Part shown: in pieces, positions 1-9,140 of the stretch
How the letters are laid out: every line of letters begins with the position of its first letter
Numbering within the stretch: position 1 is the first letter of the stretch
NCBI GenBank assembly: GCA_039986595.1
Contig: JBDWQJ010000004.1
Coordinates: forward strand, 744,001 to 808,000
Direction of reading: 5' to 3'
From: Lentilitoribacter sp039986595
GTDB lineage: Bacteria > Pseudomonadota > Alphaproteobacteria > Rhizobiales > Rhizobiaceae
Length of the DNA: 64,000 nt
Program-made: the position numbers and the translations under genes
The notes under the pieces: generated by a model
The model's database searches: none
What the model was told of the DNA's origin: nothing
What the model saw: only the letters and a program-made list of their open reading frames with translations

Positions 1-918
1 ATGGGTCAGGGTTTGCTTGAGTTTTCAGGATCAGAAAAGCATTCAGGTAGTGTGACTTCAGGTGGTTTAACGCTAAGTGAAGTGATTGTGCCTGAGGATG
101 CCAATATTGCTGGTCGAACGGCACGTAGTATGAAGCTTTTATATTCGCACTCAGTCACGCTTCTTGGCGTATCGCGTAATGGTCAAAAATTCACTGACCG
201 CGTGCGTCTCTTAACAATCAAGCCGGGCGATGTTCTGCTTTTACTAGGAACGCCTGAACGTAATGCAGCTGCGATTTCGCGCATGGGTGTGCTACCACTT
301 CAAGGTCGAGAGACGCAGGTAGTTCAAAGATCAAAAGCTGGTCTTTCAATCGCGATATTCTTAGGCGCCATTGCAACCGCTGTATTAGGTTTAGTCTCCT
401 TACCTGTTGCGTTAGCGGCGGCTGTGATCGCACTTATCGCAATAGGTCTCGTGTCGGGAAGCGAAGTATATGATTCCATTGAATGGAAAGTGATTGTGCT
501 GCTTGCAAGTTTAATACCGCTTGCTGAGGCTTTTGAAAATTCAGGTGGTGCGGAGTTGATCGCATCACAAATTTTATCGGTTACTGATGGATTTCCCGCG
601 TGGGTATCTCTCCTTGTGTTGATGGTCGTGACCATGACCATGTCTGATTTTTTAAACAATGTAGCAACAACACTGATTGCAGCGCCGATTGGTATTGGGA
701 TGGCAACGGCGACAGGTACAAACCCAGACGCTTGGCTAATGACGGTTGCAGTCGCTGCATCCTGCGCATTTTTAACGCCAATCGGACATAAGAATAATAC
801 GATCATTCTCGGTCCTGGTGGCTATCATTTTGGTGATTACTGGAAGATGGGATTGTTGTTGGAAATACTCGTTATCGCTGTTGCATTCCCGATGATCTTG
901 CTTGTTTGGCCGCTATAA
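1..918 (+). CDS. SLC13-family anion permease, 5'-truncated by the window edge
   Basis: The reading frame is open from the first base, so the true start lies outside the window. The first ~85 residues look like a TrkA-C (RCK_C) regulatory domain, with a PEDANIAGRTARSM stretch and an IKPGDVLLLLG ending. The rest (from about residue 115) is a hydrophobic C-terminal half with several membrane segments, including SDFLNNVATTLIAAPIG and TPIGHKNNTIILGPGGY, which are typical of SLC13/DASS-like sodium-coupled anion transporters carrying RCK_C domains. The substrate (dicarboxylate, sulfate or other anion) cannot be told. It is convergent with the cox operon, only 10 bases away. The family call is fairly safe and the substrate is unknown. 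Confidence 0.8.
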   Translation: MGQGLLEFSGSEKHSGSVTSGGLTLSEVIVPEDANIAGRTARSMKLLYSHSVTLLGVSRNGQKFTDRVRLLTIKPGDVLLLLGTPERNAAAISRMGVLPLQGRETQVVQRSKAGLSIAIFLGAIATAVLGLVSLPVALAAAVIALIAIGLVSGSEVYDSIEWKVIVLLASLIPLAEAFENSGGAELIASQILSVTDGFPAWVSLLVLMVVTMTMSDFLNNVATTLIAAPIGIGMATATGTNPDAWLMTVAVAASCAFLTPIGHKNNTIILGPGGYHFGDYWKMGLLLEILVIAVAFPMILLVWPL

Positions 919-928
919 AAAAGTTTGT

Positions 929-1735
929 TTATTTAACCATTTTCTCATTGTCGTAAGATGTTGTGTCTTTAAATAGAGCAATCATGACAATGGTTAGAAC
1001 GAACATATAGACAAGGTTCATCAAGCCAAACGCAAACATACTCACCATGAGGGGCCAAGTGTTTTGAATGCACTTGAACCCGCTTTGGAATCCAAAATTA
1101 TATTGACTTTTGCTTACTATAATTCGCGGTGGCGAGAACTTTCTTTGCTTTAAGATGCGTAGTTGAGCGAACCCAGTAATGGCTAAAATACCCAAGCTAA
1201 TCACGGGTTGGTTGATCATCATACTACCGTTAAGGTGTCCGCTTATTTGCAACATCCATTGCAGCATGACCATGAGCATCGAAAATAAAGCCCATGCGGT
1301 TAGATAACCTGCAAGATGTTTTGAGAATGATGAAAAGTTATTGTTTGTTTTATTGTTTGCTGAAAATAGTAGTGTTGGCACCATCATGGCAATGATCATG
1401 ATCTGCCACATTAAAAATGCGCGGAAAAACTCACCTATCCCCCAAGCGGTAACTTCAGTTACGCAAACTGACCAAACCGAATAGCCGTATTTCCCAAATG
1501 TAAGAGACTTTTGATAAAGCCAATCGAAGGTCGCCATGCCGGGGCCAAAATTTGCCGCGGAACCCTCTACGGCAAATTGGAATGACTGGATGATTAAATA
1601 TGTCCAGGCCAGCAATGACATCCCGATAAGAATGTCACGGCTCGGAACCATCGCATCGGTTGAACGTTTATTTGGTCCAACTTTTGCTAAAGGCGAGTAA
1701 CCAACAAGTTTTATGCTGTCATTGTGCCTGGACAT
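929..1735 (-). CDS. DUF2182 integral membrane protein at the end of the cox operon
   Basis: A 268-residue protein with about six hydrophobic segments and the FLMWQIMIIAMMVPTLL stretch (about residues 108-124), which matches the MW-x2-M-x2-AMM-x-P signature of DUF2182 (annotated as predicted metal-binding integral membrane proteins). It starts 12 bases after coxG on the same strand, so it is probably the last gene of the cox transcript. DUF2182 is not one of the classic cox genes, and its role here is unknown; an insertion or metal-handling function would be speculation. No strong Shine-Dalgarno is visible before the ATG at 1735. Confidence 0.7.
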   Translation of the reverse strand: MSRHNDSIKLVGYSPLAKVGPNKRSTDAMVPSRDILIGMSLLAWTYLIIQSFQFAVEGSAANFGPGMATFDWLYQKSLTFGKYGYSVWSVCVTEVTAWGIGEFFRAFLMWQIMIIAMMVPTLLFSANNKTNNNFSSFSKHLAGYLTAWALFSMLMVMLQWMLQISGHLNGSMMINQPVISLGILAITGFAQLRILKQRKFSPPRIIVSKSQYNFGFQSGFKCIQNTWPLMVSMFAFGLMNLVYMFVLTIVMIALFKDTTSYDNEKMVK

Positions 1736-1747
1736 GGGTTTTACTTA

Positions 1748-2251
1748 TCAATCCCCAACAATCTTGTTCCAGAAGCCAGATTTTCCTTCCTCTTCATCAG
1801 GTGTAGAATCGCCACCCGTTACGGCCTTATCGAATTCTTCAAAGAAGTTTTTGGATAGTTTTTTAGATGTGCTTACAACGAGGCGGCTTCCTAATTGTGC
1901 GAGCTTGCCGCCGATATCCGCCTTTGCAACATATTTCAGTAGCGTGCCGCCATCTTGTTCGATGAGTTGCACATCAGCTCCGCCTTTGGCAAAACCGGCT
2001 ACACCGCCATTGCCACTGCCAGTGAGTGAAAACGTTTCGGGTGCACCGTCATTGTTGAGTTCAACATCGCCGGAGAATTTCGCTTTTACGGGTCCGATTT
2101 TTAAAACAACTTTGGCAGTAAGCTCTGTGTCGCTGACTTTGGTCAGCTCTTCACAACCCGGGATGCACTGTTTTAAAATGTCTGGGTCATTGAGTGATTT
2201 GAACACTACATCGCGAGGTGCATTGATAAAGATTTCGTCTTCTATTTCCAT
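1748..2251 (-). CDS. coxG: CoxG, carbon monoxide dehydrogenase subunit G (SRPBCC fold)
   Basis: 167 residues beginning MEIEDEIFINAPRDVVFKSLND, with the LKQCIPGCEEL motif that marks the CoxG/SRPBCC family, then a TFSLTGSGNGGVAGFAKG loop and a WNKIVGD C-terminus. In Oligotropha-type systems CoxG helps anchor CO dehydrogenase to the inner face of the cytoplasmic membrane (established knowledge). It follows coxF by 38 bases and precedes the DUF2182 gene by 12. The C-terminal ~25 residues are acidic and less conserved. An open frame on the opposite strand over this gene is a shadow. Confidence 0.85.
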   Translation of the reverse strand: MEIEDEIFINAPRDVVFKSLNDPDILKQCIPGCEELTKVSDTELTAKVVLKIGPVKAKFSGDVELNNDGAPETFSLTGSGNGGVAGFAKGGADVQLIEQDGGTLLKYVAKADIGGKLAQLGSRLVVSTSKKLSKNFFEEFDKAVTGGDSTPDEEEGKSGFWNKIVGD

Positions 2252-2289
2252 TTTTAGTCCTATTCTTAATTTTGTGGATTTAAATCTTC

Positions 2290-3126
2290 TTAGCTATGGT
2301 CTGATCTAAAGGATTGATATTGATCAGCCCTTCTAAATTGGGTGAGTTCGGCAAGAATTGAGAGTGCAATTTCTTCAGGTGTAATTGCGTTTATATCTAA
2401 ACCTGCTGGCGCCTTAATCGTGTCGAGATGGTCTCGCGACATGCCAGTATCTGCCAAATTACCTTTGAGCTTCTCTGCCTTTTTTCGACTTCCAACAAAG
2501 GCTACAAATTCAGCATTTAGTGATAACGCATTTTCCAATGATGTTTGATCGCCGCGCCCTTGTGTTGAGACAATCACGTAACGTTTATTACTTGTGTTGG
2601 TTTCATAACTGAAACCATTGACGAACTTATCGGCAAAGTTAAATTTGTCATGCTCGTGAGGTTCTGCGCATATAGTGGTAGTAAATCCCATGGGTTTTGC
2701 AAGTGCTGCCAATGCAATTGCAACAGGGCTGGCACCAAAAATAACTAACTCCGGACGCGGTAATATCGCTTCAACGAAGATATCCATTGTTCCTTTGCTT
2801 GGACACATATTGGTGGCAAATTTCACCCCGTTTTTGGTTTCGCCGGATTCTAATTCTTGCTCGCGTAATAGCTCTTCAGGTTGGATAGATACGAGGCGTG
2901 TTGTGCCATCTGCAATCACTTCTTTTGCGGCTTTTAAAACGGCGGCGCGAGCGCACCCTCCACCGATCCAGCCATCTGAGATGGAACCGTCGGCCATGAT
3001 CACTGCCTTGGCGCCAGTTTTCGCGGATGTTACCGAGATAGTCCTGACAACAGTTGCCAATGCAAATGCTTCCCCGGAAGATTTTAGCCTTGAGACAGTG
3101 TCGTGAATATCAACTACATCGATCAT
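2290..3126 (-). CDS. coxF: CoxF, XdhC/CoxI-family molybdenum cofactor maturation protein
   Basis: 278 residues. The N-terminal part carries ATVVRTISVTSAKTGAKAV and the IGGGCARAAV motif, which define the XdhC/CoxI family. The C-terminal half is a Rossmann-like domain (ELVIFGASPVAIALA, FVAFVGSRKKAEKL). Relatives bind and sulfurate or deliver molybdopterin cytosine dinucleotide cofactor for hydroxylases of this type; CoxF/CoxI are needed for maturation of the [CuSMoO2] centre. Its ATG overlaps the coxE stop by one base (TAATG), indicating translational coupling. It could be named coxI by others, but its place between coxE and coxG matches coxF. Confidence 0.85.
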   Translation of the reverse strand: MIDVVDIHDTVSRLKSSGEAFALATVVRTISVTSAKTGAKAVIMADGSISDGWIGGGCARAAVLKAAKEVIADGTTRLVSIQPEELLREQELESGETKNGVKFATNMCPSKGTMDIFVEAILPRPELVIFGASPVAIALAALAKPMGFTTTICAEPHEHDKFNFADKFVNGFSYETNTSNKRYVIVSTQGRGDQTSLENALSLNAEFVAFVGSRKKAEKLKGNLADTGMSRDHLDTIKAPAGLDINAITPEEIALSILAELTQFRRADQYQSFRSDHS

Positions 3127-4319
3127 TATATCCTACCTAAATGTGGTTCGAGTGCAGCCAAATCATTCAGTGTTGTTGCGGGTGCAAATAAATCCAGATG
3201 CGGTAATGCAGCTGCCATTCCACTTGCCACGGGTTGGTAATCTTTCCAGCCTTTGAGTGGGTTGAGCCAGATGAGTTTGCAGCCTTTTTTCTTTAGTCTC
3301 GCGAGCGCATTTGACATGACTTCTGGCGGGTCGGTGTCATATCCATCTGATAATATGATGACAACTGAACGGCTAGATACAGAATGTGCCGCATATTGTT
3401 TGTTGAACATTTCTATGTTCTTGCCAATTTTAGTGCCGCCGCCAAAACCCTGCGCCATCATCGAGAGTTGATTGATGGAACGAAACGAATCCGGATCGCG
3501 TAATGCATCGGAAATTTTAACGAGTTGGGTATGAAACAAATAGGCGTCTGTGCGTTGATCAGCGCTCACCAACCCTTTCAAGAAGGATAGGAATATGCGC
3601 GAATAGACCGTCATGGATCCGGATACATCTAGGATTGCCACAAGGTGAACCGGGCGGTCGGGTTTATACCTTTTGGCCAGCTTAAAAGGCATGCCACCAG
3701 TTGAGATGCTTTTGCGCGCAATCTTACGTAAATCAAGTGCTGCACCTTTTAGCGCTGAGCGCCTGCGCCGTGAACGGCGATCTCTTATTGCGCGAGCAAG
3801 TTTCTCAGCAACTAGTTTTGCTTTTTCCTGGTCTTCAGGTTTCATAAATTCGCGCAGATCGGCTTTATTTATGTTGTAGATCTCAGATGCAACGAGCTTG
3901 CCTTCGCCTGATTGCGAAGCTTCTTCACCATCATTCCCATCATCGTCTGGAAGATCTTGTTTTCCAACGCCAGAAGAGATCATCTCGTCATCGTTTTGGC
4001 TTAGATTTGACCAATGGCTTTTGTTCGCAGGTTTTTCGCTCGCCTCATTCCTCTCGATTTTTCGCGTATGATTGAACCAAAATGCCTTAAACATATCGTC
4101 GAATTTGTCATATTGATCGGCATCACTGGCGCACACTGATTTTAATGCCAGCTTCACTTCATCCGCATTTGTCATATTGATCTGAGATAAGGTTTCAAGC
4201 GCAAGATGGGTTTCGGATACACCCAACCGCAAGCCTTGGCTTCGAAGGTGTGCCATAAAATCAACCACGCGCTCTGAGACGGTTTCCGAACGTGTTGGAA
4301 ATTTTGTAGGCAAACGCAT
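3126..4319 (-). CDS. coxE: CoxE, von Willebrand factor A domain protein for CO dehydrogenase maturation
   Basis: 397 residues. The N-terminus carries a RVVDFMAHLRSQGLRLGVSET segment typical of CoxE, followed by an acidic linker (about 110-145) and a basic RDRRSRRRRSALKG stretch. The C-terminal VWA domain has a MIDAS motif, ILDVSGSM (about residue 235), and a later ILSDGYDTDPP. In the known system CoxE acts with the AAA+ protein CoxD to insert sulfur and copper into the CoxL active site. The coxD stop lies directly upstream with no gap, and coxF overlaps by one base, so D-E-F form a coupled unit. Confidence 0.9.
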   Translation of the reverse strand: MRLPTKFPTRSETVSERVVDFMAHLRSQGLRLGVSETHLALETLSQINMTNADEVKLALKSVCASDADQYDKFDDMFKAFWFNHTRKIERNEASEKPANKSHWSNLSQNDDEMISSGVGKQDLPDDDGNDGEEASQSGEGKLVASEIYNINKADLREFMKPEDQEKAKLVAEKLARAIRDRRSRRRRSALKGAALDLRKIARKSISTGGMPFKLAKRYKPDRPVHLVAILDVSGSMTVYSRIFLSFLKGLVSADQRTDAYLFHTQLVKISDALRDPDSFRSINQLSMMAQGFGGGTKIGKNIEMFNKQYAAHSVSSRSVVIILSDGYDTDPPEVMSNALARLKKKGCKLIWLNPLKGWKDYQPVASGMAAALPHLDLFAPATTLNDLAALEPHLGRI

Positions 4320-5186
4320 TTAAGCAGCCTTCCCGACGAGCTTTTGGGCAATTTCGGTTGGTATGGATGCTTGATCTGCTTGCGTTTTTAAAAGGCATAC
4401 GAGTGTGGCATGCAGTGATAACGGATCATCGGAAAGATCATTAATACCAAGCCCTGCAATCGTTGCAGCCCAATCTAACATCTCGGCAACACCGGGCACT
4501 TTCTCCAGTTCTTCTTCGCGGAGCGCTTGGACAAAACCGACAATCTGTTGGGCTAGGTGCACGTTTAAATGTGGGTGGTGTTTATTTAAAATGGCAAGTT
4601 CAGCGGCTTTGTCTGGATATTCGACAAAGGAATAAATGCAGCGTCGGCGTAATGCATCGGATAAATCACGTGCGCCGTTAGCTGTCAGAATTACATGCGG
4701 TTTTGATGTTGCCTTGATTGTACCCATCTCTGGAATGGAGACTTGAAAATCCGAGAGTATTTCCAAAAGATAAGCTTCAAATTCTTCATCCGCGCGATCA
4801 ACTTCATCAATGAGCAACACTGGCGGTTGTTCTTGTGAAATTGCGTCAAGCAGCGGACGACGTAACAGGTATTTATCTGAAAATATCTCGTCTTCTTTTG
4901 GCTCAGATTTATCTTTGGATGCACTGATAGCTAGAAGCTGTCTTTGATAGTTCCATTCGTAAATTGCAGAGGACGCATCAAGACCCTCATAGCACTGTAA
5001 GCGGATCAATTTTGTGTTCTTGATTTCTGAAAGTGTTTTGGCAACTTGTGTTTTACCAACGCCTGCAGGTCCTTCGAGCAGTAATGGCCGCCCCAGCGAT
5101 AATGAGATATGCAAAGCCATGGCTAGTGGATCTGTCGCCACATAGCCGCTATTGCTCAGATCTGATTTTAAATCTGTCCAACTCAT
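4320..5186 (-). CDS. coxD: CoxD, MoxR-type AAA+ ATPase for CO dehydrogenase maturation
   Basis: 288 residues with Walker A GPAGVGKT (about residue 39), Walker B LLIDEVDRAD, sensor region ILTANGARDLSDALRRRC, and the C-terminal lid helices of MoxR AAA+ proteins. CoxD of Oligotropha is a membrane-bound chaperone-like ATPase that partially unfolds apo-CO dehydrogenase so that the Cu-S-Mo centre can be assembled. The gene lies 81 bases downstream of coxL, separated by a strong hairpin, and is followed immediately by coxE. MoxR/VWA pairs are common, but this position makes CoxD the clear choice. Confidence 0.9.
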   Translation of the reverse strand: MSWTDLKSDLSNSGYVATDPLAMALHISLSLGRPLLLEGPAGVGKTQVAKTLSEIKNTKLIRLQCYEGLDASSAIYEWNYQRQLLAISASKDKSEPKEDEIFSDKYLLRRPLLDAISQEQPPVLLIDEVDRADEEFEAYLLEILSDFQVSIPEMGTIKATSKPHVILTANGARDLSDALRRRCIYSFVEYPDKAAELAILNKHHPHLNVHLAQQIVGFVQALREEELEKVPGVAEMLDWAATIAGLGINDLSDDPLSLHATLVCLLKTQADQASIPTEIAQKLVGKAA

Positions 5187-5220
5187 GTCAGTCTCGTTTT
5201 AATAATTGGTTATTGTGTGC

Positions 5221-5255
5221 TGGGGCAATCAGTTTGTTACTGGCCAATTGCCCCA
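5221..5255 (-). other. Intercistronic hairpin between coxL and coxD
   Basis: Perfect 9-bp inverted repeat TGGGGCAAT (5221-5229) and ATTGCCCCA (5247-5255) with a 17-base loop, in the 81-base gap after the coxL stop. On the transcript strand no U-run follows, so it is not a standard terminator. It could protect the coxMSL message from 3' decay or dampen expression of coxDEFG. Confidence 0.5.
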
Positions 5256-5267
5256 ATCATTTACCGT

Positions 5268-7688
5268 TTAGTCGTGAAGACCAAGCTTGTTGGCTGTCTG
5301 CCAAATGCGCCAGTGATCATGCGGCATATTTGTGTGTTTTAAACCAAATGCGCGGAACGCATCTTGCACAGCGTTTGAGAAGCAAGGTACGCCACCAACA
5401 TGTGGGCTTTCACCCACGCCTTTTGCACCAATTGGGTGATGCGGGCTTGGCGTTACTGTGTAATCTGTCTCATAGTTTGGTGTCTCCCAAGCCGTTGGCA
5501 GGAAGAAGTCCATCAATGAACCCGTTTTCACATTACCCATTTCGTCATAGGCAATTTCTTGACCCAAGGCGACGGCAAGCGCTTCAGTTAATCCACCATG
5601 AACCTGACCTTCAATGATCATTGGGTTAATGCGTGTGCCGCAATCATCCAATGCGTAAAAGCGGCGAACATCCGTCACGCCAGTGTCTACATCAATATCC
5701 ATGACGCAAACATAAGCGCCAAATGGATATGTCATGTTCGGTGGATCATAATAGCTTACAGCTTCAAGTCCTGGCTCAACGCCCGGGATTGCTTGGTTGT
5801 AAGCTGCATAGGCAACCTCTTTCATTGTTTTAAAGCGCTCGGGTGCACCTTTAACAACAAAACGATCAACTTCCCATTCTAGATCACCATCATGCACTTC
5901 TAGCAAGTAAGCGGCAATCATCTGAGCTTTTGCTCTGATCTTGCGGCCAGCCATTGCGGTTGCTGCACCAGCAACAGGTGTTGAACGAGAACCATAAGTT
6001 CCCAAACCATATGGAGCTGTATCCGTGTCACCTTCTTCAAGAGTGATCTCATCGGCTGAAATGCCAATCTCGCTTGCCAGGATTTGTGCAAATGTTGTTG
6101 CATGCCCCTGACCTTGTGAAATTGTGCCAAGTCTTGCAATTGCAGAACCTGTTGGGTGAATTCTGATTTCACAGGAATCAAACATACCCATGCCCAAAAT
6201 ATCACAGTTTTTAACCGGACCAGCGCCGACGATTTCAGTGAAGAAAGATAATCCCACGCCCATGAGTTTGCGTGTTTCACCGCGCTTAAAGGCTTCAACG
6301 CGCTCAGCTTGTTCAGCGCGAAGAGCTTTGTAATCAACGGCCTCTAACGCTTTGTCCCATGCAGTGTGATAATCACCTGAATCATATTCCCAACCTAATG
6401 CTGCTTTATATGGGAACTGTTCCTTCTTGATAAAGTTCATGCGACGTAGGTCAGCGGCATCCATATCAAGCTCAATGGCAAGAACCTCGATCATCCGTTC
6501 GATAAGATAAACAGCTTCCGTTACACGGAATGAGCAACGATATGAAACCCCGCCAGGCGCTTTGTTGGTGTAAATACCGTCAACGGCCAAATATGCTGTT
6601 GGGATATCATAAGAACCGGTACAGATATTCATAAACCCTGCGGGGAATTTAGTCGGATCCGCACAGGCATCAAATGCACCATGATCGGCAAGTACGTGGA
6701 CATCTAAACCCGTGATCTTGCCTTCTTTGGTCGCGCTGATTTTACCGCGCATCCAATAATCACGAGCAAAGGCTGTTGATGTTAGATTTTCAATGCGATC
6801 CTCAATCCATTTAACTGGTTTTCCAGTTACAATTGAAGCAACGATTGAACAGACATAACCTGGGTATACACCCACTTTGTTACCAAAGCCGCCGCCAATA
6901 TCTGGAGAGATCACACGGATATTGCTTTCTGAAATACCGGACAAAAGAGATGCAACTGTACGCACAACATGCGGTGCTTGGAATGTGCCATGCACTGTTA
7001 GCTTGCCATTGACTTTATCCATGCTGGCAACACAGCCGCATGTCTCTAGCGGACATGGATGTGTTCTGTGGTAATACATAGTTTCTTCAGCAACAACTTC
7101 GGCATCATCAATAACCTTTGCCGTTGTATCTTTATCGCCAGCTTCCCAAGTGAAAATGTGGTTTGGGTGACGACGTGGACCATGAGCACCTTCTTTTTGA
7201 TCTGCGATATCTTCACGCAGGATCGGCGCACCCTCAATTTCCGCTTTATACGGATCAACAAGCGGTGGAAGCTCTTCATATTCAACTTCCACAAGCTCAA
7301 CAGCATCAGCTGCAGCATAACGATCATTTGCAACAACGAAGGCAACTTCTTGTCCTTGGAAAAGAACTTTACCATCTGCAAGAACCATTTGCTTATCACC
7401 GGCAAGTGTTGGCATCCAATGAAGGTTTAAAGGTTCAAGATCAGCCGCAGTTAAAACCGCAACAACGCCAGGAACTGCCATCGCAGCATCGGTGTTGATA
7501 CCTTTTACATAAGCGTGCGGATATGGTGAGCGCACGAAATCGCCGAACAACATACCTGGCAGCTTAATGTCATCGACATAGTTGCCTTTGCCTTGTGTAA
7601 AACGTGCATCTTCCACGCGCTTGCGCGAACAACCCAAGCCTTTAAGAGCCTCTGAACGTTCTTCTTTTGGAGGTGTCATCTCATTCAT
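5268..7688 (-). CDS. coxL: CoxL, form I aerobic carbon monoxide dehydrogenase large subunit
   Basis: 806 residues, the usual CoxL length. It holds the Mo-pterin cytosine dinucleotide and the Cu-S-Mo active site that oxidises CO to CO2. The diagnostic active-site loop reads SYRCSFR at residues 382-388, with the copper-binding cysteine at 385; form I enzymes carry AYxCSFR, while form II carries AYRGAGR. Other visible landmarks are DIGGGFGNKVGVYPGY (about 263-278), GQGHATTF and the C-terminal GAKGVGESP containing the catalytic glutamate. Alanine to serine at position 1 of the loop is the only oddity. The ATG overlaps the coxS stop (ATGA). Confidence 0.95.
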   Translation of the reverse strand: MNEMTPPKEERSEALKGLGCSRKRVEDARFTQGKGNYVDDIKLPGMLFGDFVRSPYPHAYVKGINTDAAMAVPGVVAVLTAADLEPLNLHWMPTLAGDKQMVLADGKVLFQGQEVAFVVANDRYAAADAVELVEVEYEELPPLVDPYKAEIEGAPILREDIADQKEGAHGPRRHPNHIFTWEAGDKDTTAKVIDDAEVVAEETMYYHRTHPCPLETCGCVASMDKVNGKLTVHGTFQAPHVVRTVASLLSGISESNIRVISPDIGGGFGNKVGVYPGYVCSIVASIVTGKPVKWIEDRIENLTSTAFARDYWMRGKISATKEGKITGLDVHVLADHGAFDACADPTKFPAGFMNICTGSYDIPTAYLAVDGIYTNKAPGGVSYRCSFRVTEAVYLIERMIEVLAIELDMDAADLRRMNFIKKEQFPYKAALGWEYDSGDYHTAWDKALEAVDYKALRAEQAERVEAFKRGETRKLMGVGLSFFTEIVGAGPVKNCDILGMGMFDSCEIRIHPTGSAIARLGTISQGQGHATTFAQILASEIGISADEITLEEGDTDTAPYGLGTYGSRSTPVAGAATAMAGRKIRAKAQMIAAYLLEVHDGDLEWEVDRFVVKGAPERFKTMKEVAYAAYNQAIPGVEPGLEAVSYYDPPNMTYPFGAYVCVMDIDVDTGVTDVRRFYALDDCGTRINPMIIEGQVHGGLTEALAVALGQEIAYDEMGNVKTGSLMDFFLPTAWETPNYETDYTVTPSPHHPIGAKGVGESPHVGGVPCFSNAVQDAFRAFGLKHTNMPHDHWRIWQTANKLGLHD

Positions 7689-8176
7689 TGTGCTGCCTCC
7701 TTAGCTGCGTTCATTTCATTTGCTGCAGCCAAAATTGACTTCACGATGTTTTGGTATCCTGTGCAGCGACAAAGGTTGCCTGCCATACCAAATCTCACTT
7801 CTTCTTCTGTCGGGTTTGGGTTTTCCTGCAACAAACGATGTGCACGTGTGATCATGCCCGGTGTGCAAAAACCACATTGAAGACCATGATGTTCTTTGAA
7901 CATTTCTTGCAAGATATGCAGGTTATCTGGATCTCCAAGGCCTTCAACTGTCGTGATGTCCGCACCATTGGCTTGGGCAGCAAACACAGTGCAAGATTTT
8001 ACAGATTTTCCGTCCATATCAATGGTGCATGCGCCACAATGTGATGTTTCGCAACCGATATGCGGCCCTGTAATGTCCAGACGTTCACGAAGAACATGGA
8101 TGAGTAGTTCACGAGGTTCGGCAAGTGTTTCCACTTCTTCGCCGTTCACCTTCATTTTAATATGCATTTTTGACAT
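7685..8176 (-). CDS. coxS: CoxS, carbon monoxide dehydrogenase small (iron-sulfur) subunit
   Basis: 163 residues. The N-terminal plant-type ferredoxin domain has GCETSHCGAC (Cys 42, 47, 50) and Cys 62. The C-terminal helical [2Fe-2S] domain has CGFCTPGM (Cys 101, 104) and CRCTGYQNI (Cys 136, 138). All eight cluster ligands of a xanthine oxidase family small subunit are present. It passes electrons from the Mo site on CoxL to FAD on CoxM. GGAGG lies 10 bases before the ATG at 8176; a second Met three codons later is a possible alternative start. Confidence 0.93.
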   Translation of the reverse strand: MSKMHIKMKVNGEEVETLAEPRELLIHVLRERLDITGPHIGCETSHCGACTIDMDGKSVKSCTVFAAQANGADITTVEGLGDPDNLHILQEMFKEHHGLQCGFCTPGMITRAHRLLQENPNPTEEEVRFGMAGNLCRCTGYQNIVKSILAAANEMNAAKEAAQ

Positions 8177-8200
8177 AATAATGTTTCCTCCCGCAGCGAG

Positions 8201-9055
8201 TTAAGCGCGTTCAATCGCGCGCTCAATGGCACGACGAATGACGATTTTTGCTGTATGTTTTTTAAATTCGATTGGGCCGCGATTGTCCTCACCAGGATCA
8301 CTGGCATTTACTGCTGCAACAGTTGCTGCTTCAACGGTGTCGGCACTCAAGTCAGATCCAGTTAGGATGGCGACAGCTTCTTCGCAATAAATTGGTGTGT
8401 CGCCTAAATTGGTCAGCGCAATCGATGCATGTGAACATTTTGAACCGTCTTTTGTAATTAAGACACCAGCGGCGGCTGTTGCGTAATCCCCGATTTTGCG
8501 TTTTTGCTTTTCATATGCAAAACCACCAACCGGTGAATCAAATGTCACAGACGTTAGGATCTCTTCTTCTTCACGTGCGGTGAAGTAAGCTGCTTCATAA
8601 AAATCACGGGCTTTAACAGATCGTGTGCCATTAGGGCCAACCAGAGTATAGTTGGCATCAAGGCACTGCATCAAGCCTGGCATGTCATTGCCTGGATCGC
8701 CGTTTGCGACGTTACCGCCGATTGTGCCCATGTAGCGAACTTGCGGATCGGCAATTTGAAGCGCTGCTTCATTGATTATTGGAGCGACTTTCGCAAGTTC
8801 AGTATGTGCGATGAGTTCATGCTGTGTGGTCATAGCGCCGATCGTGACGGATTGTCCTTCAACGATCACACCTTTTAACTCATTGATGTGCTGTAAATCA
8901 ACAAGGTGAGATAAATCTGCCATGCGTAGTTTCATCATGGGAATTAAGCTGTGACCGCCTGCGATCACGCGCGCTTCATCGCCATGCTCTGAAATAATCT
9001 TAATCGCGCCATCGATTGAATCGGGGCGATGATATTCAAATGCTGCGGGTATCAT
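8201..9055 (-). CDS. coxM: CoxM, carbon monoxide dehydrogenase medium (FAD) subunit
   Basis: About 284 residues. FAD-binding motifs of the family are clear: AGGHSLIPMMKLR (near residue 32) and TIGGNVANGDPGND (near 110). It is the FAD subunit that receives electrons from CoxS and passes them to the quinone pool. The start at 9055 (MIPAAFEYHRP) is chosen because GGAGG sits at 9061-9065, five bases upstream; an in-frame ATG four codons earlier overlaps that Shine-Dalgarno. It is the first gene of the structural M-S-L unit. Confidence 0.92.
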   Translation of the reverse strand: MIPAAFEYHRPDSIDGAIKIISEHGDEARVIAGGHSLIPMMKLRMADLSHLVDLQHINELKGVIVEGQSVTIGAMTTQHELIAHTELAKVAPIINEAALQIADPQVRYMGTIGGNVANGDPGNDMPGLMQCLDANYTLVGPNGTRSVKARDFYEAAYFTAREEEEILTSVTFDSPVGGFAYEKQKRKIGDYATAAAGVLITKDGSKCSHASIALTNLGDTPIYCEEAVAILTGSDLSADTVEAATVAAVNASDPGEDNRGPIEFKKHTAKIVIRRAIERAIERA

Positions 9056-9140
9056 TAGTTCCTCCATCTAAGTGATGGTGCTAACTAATAAGAGGTTTAA
9101 GAAGATTGCATCAGCTGATTTTCCAACTGCGCTAACGCCG

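Noticed and set aside
324..806. 160-codon minus-strand frame inside the permease gene
   Set aside because: Antisense of a membrane protein with clear SLC13 features; no ribosome site.
1713..2309. 198-codon open frame on the plus strand over coxG
   Set aside because: Serine/proline-rich translation typical of an antisense shadow; coxG on the other strand has clear family motifs.
5033..5617. 194-codon plus-strand frame across the coxD-coxL junction
   Set aside because: No family features, runs antisense to two well-supported genes.
5268..7688. Form II (putative, non-CO) assignment for the large subunit
   Set aside because: The loop reads SYRCSFR with the copper cysteine, not the AYRGAGR of form II.
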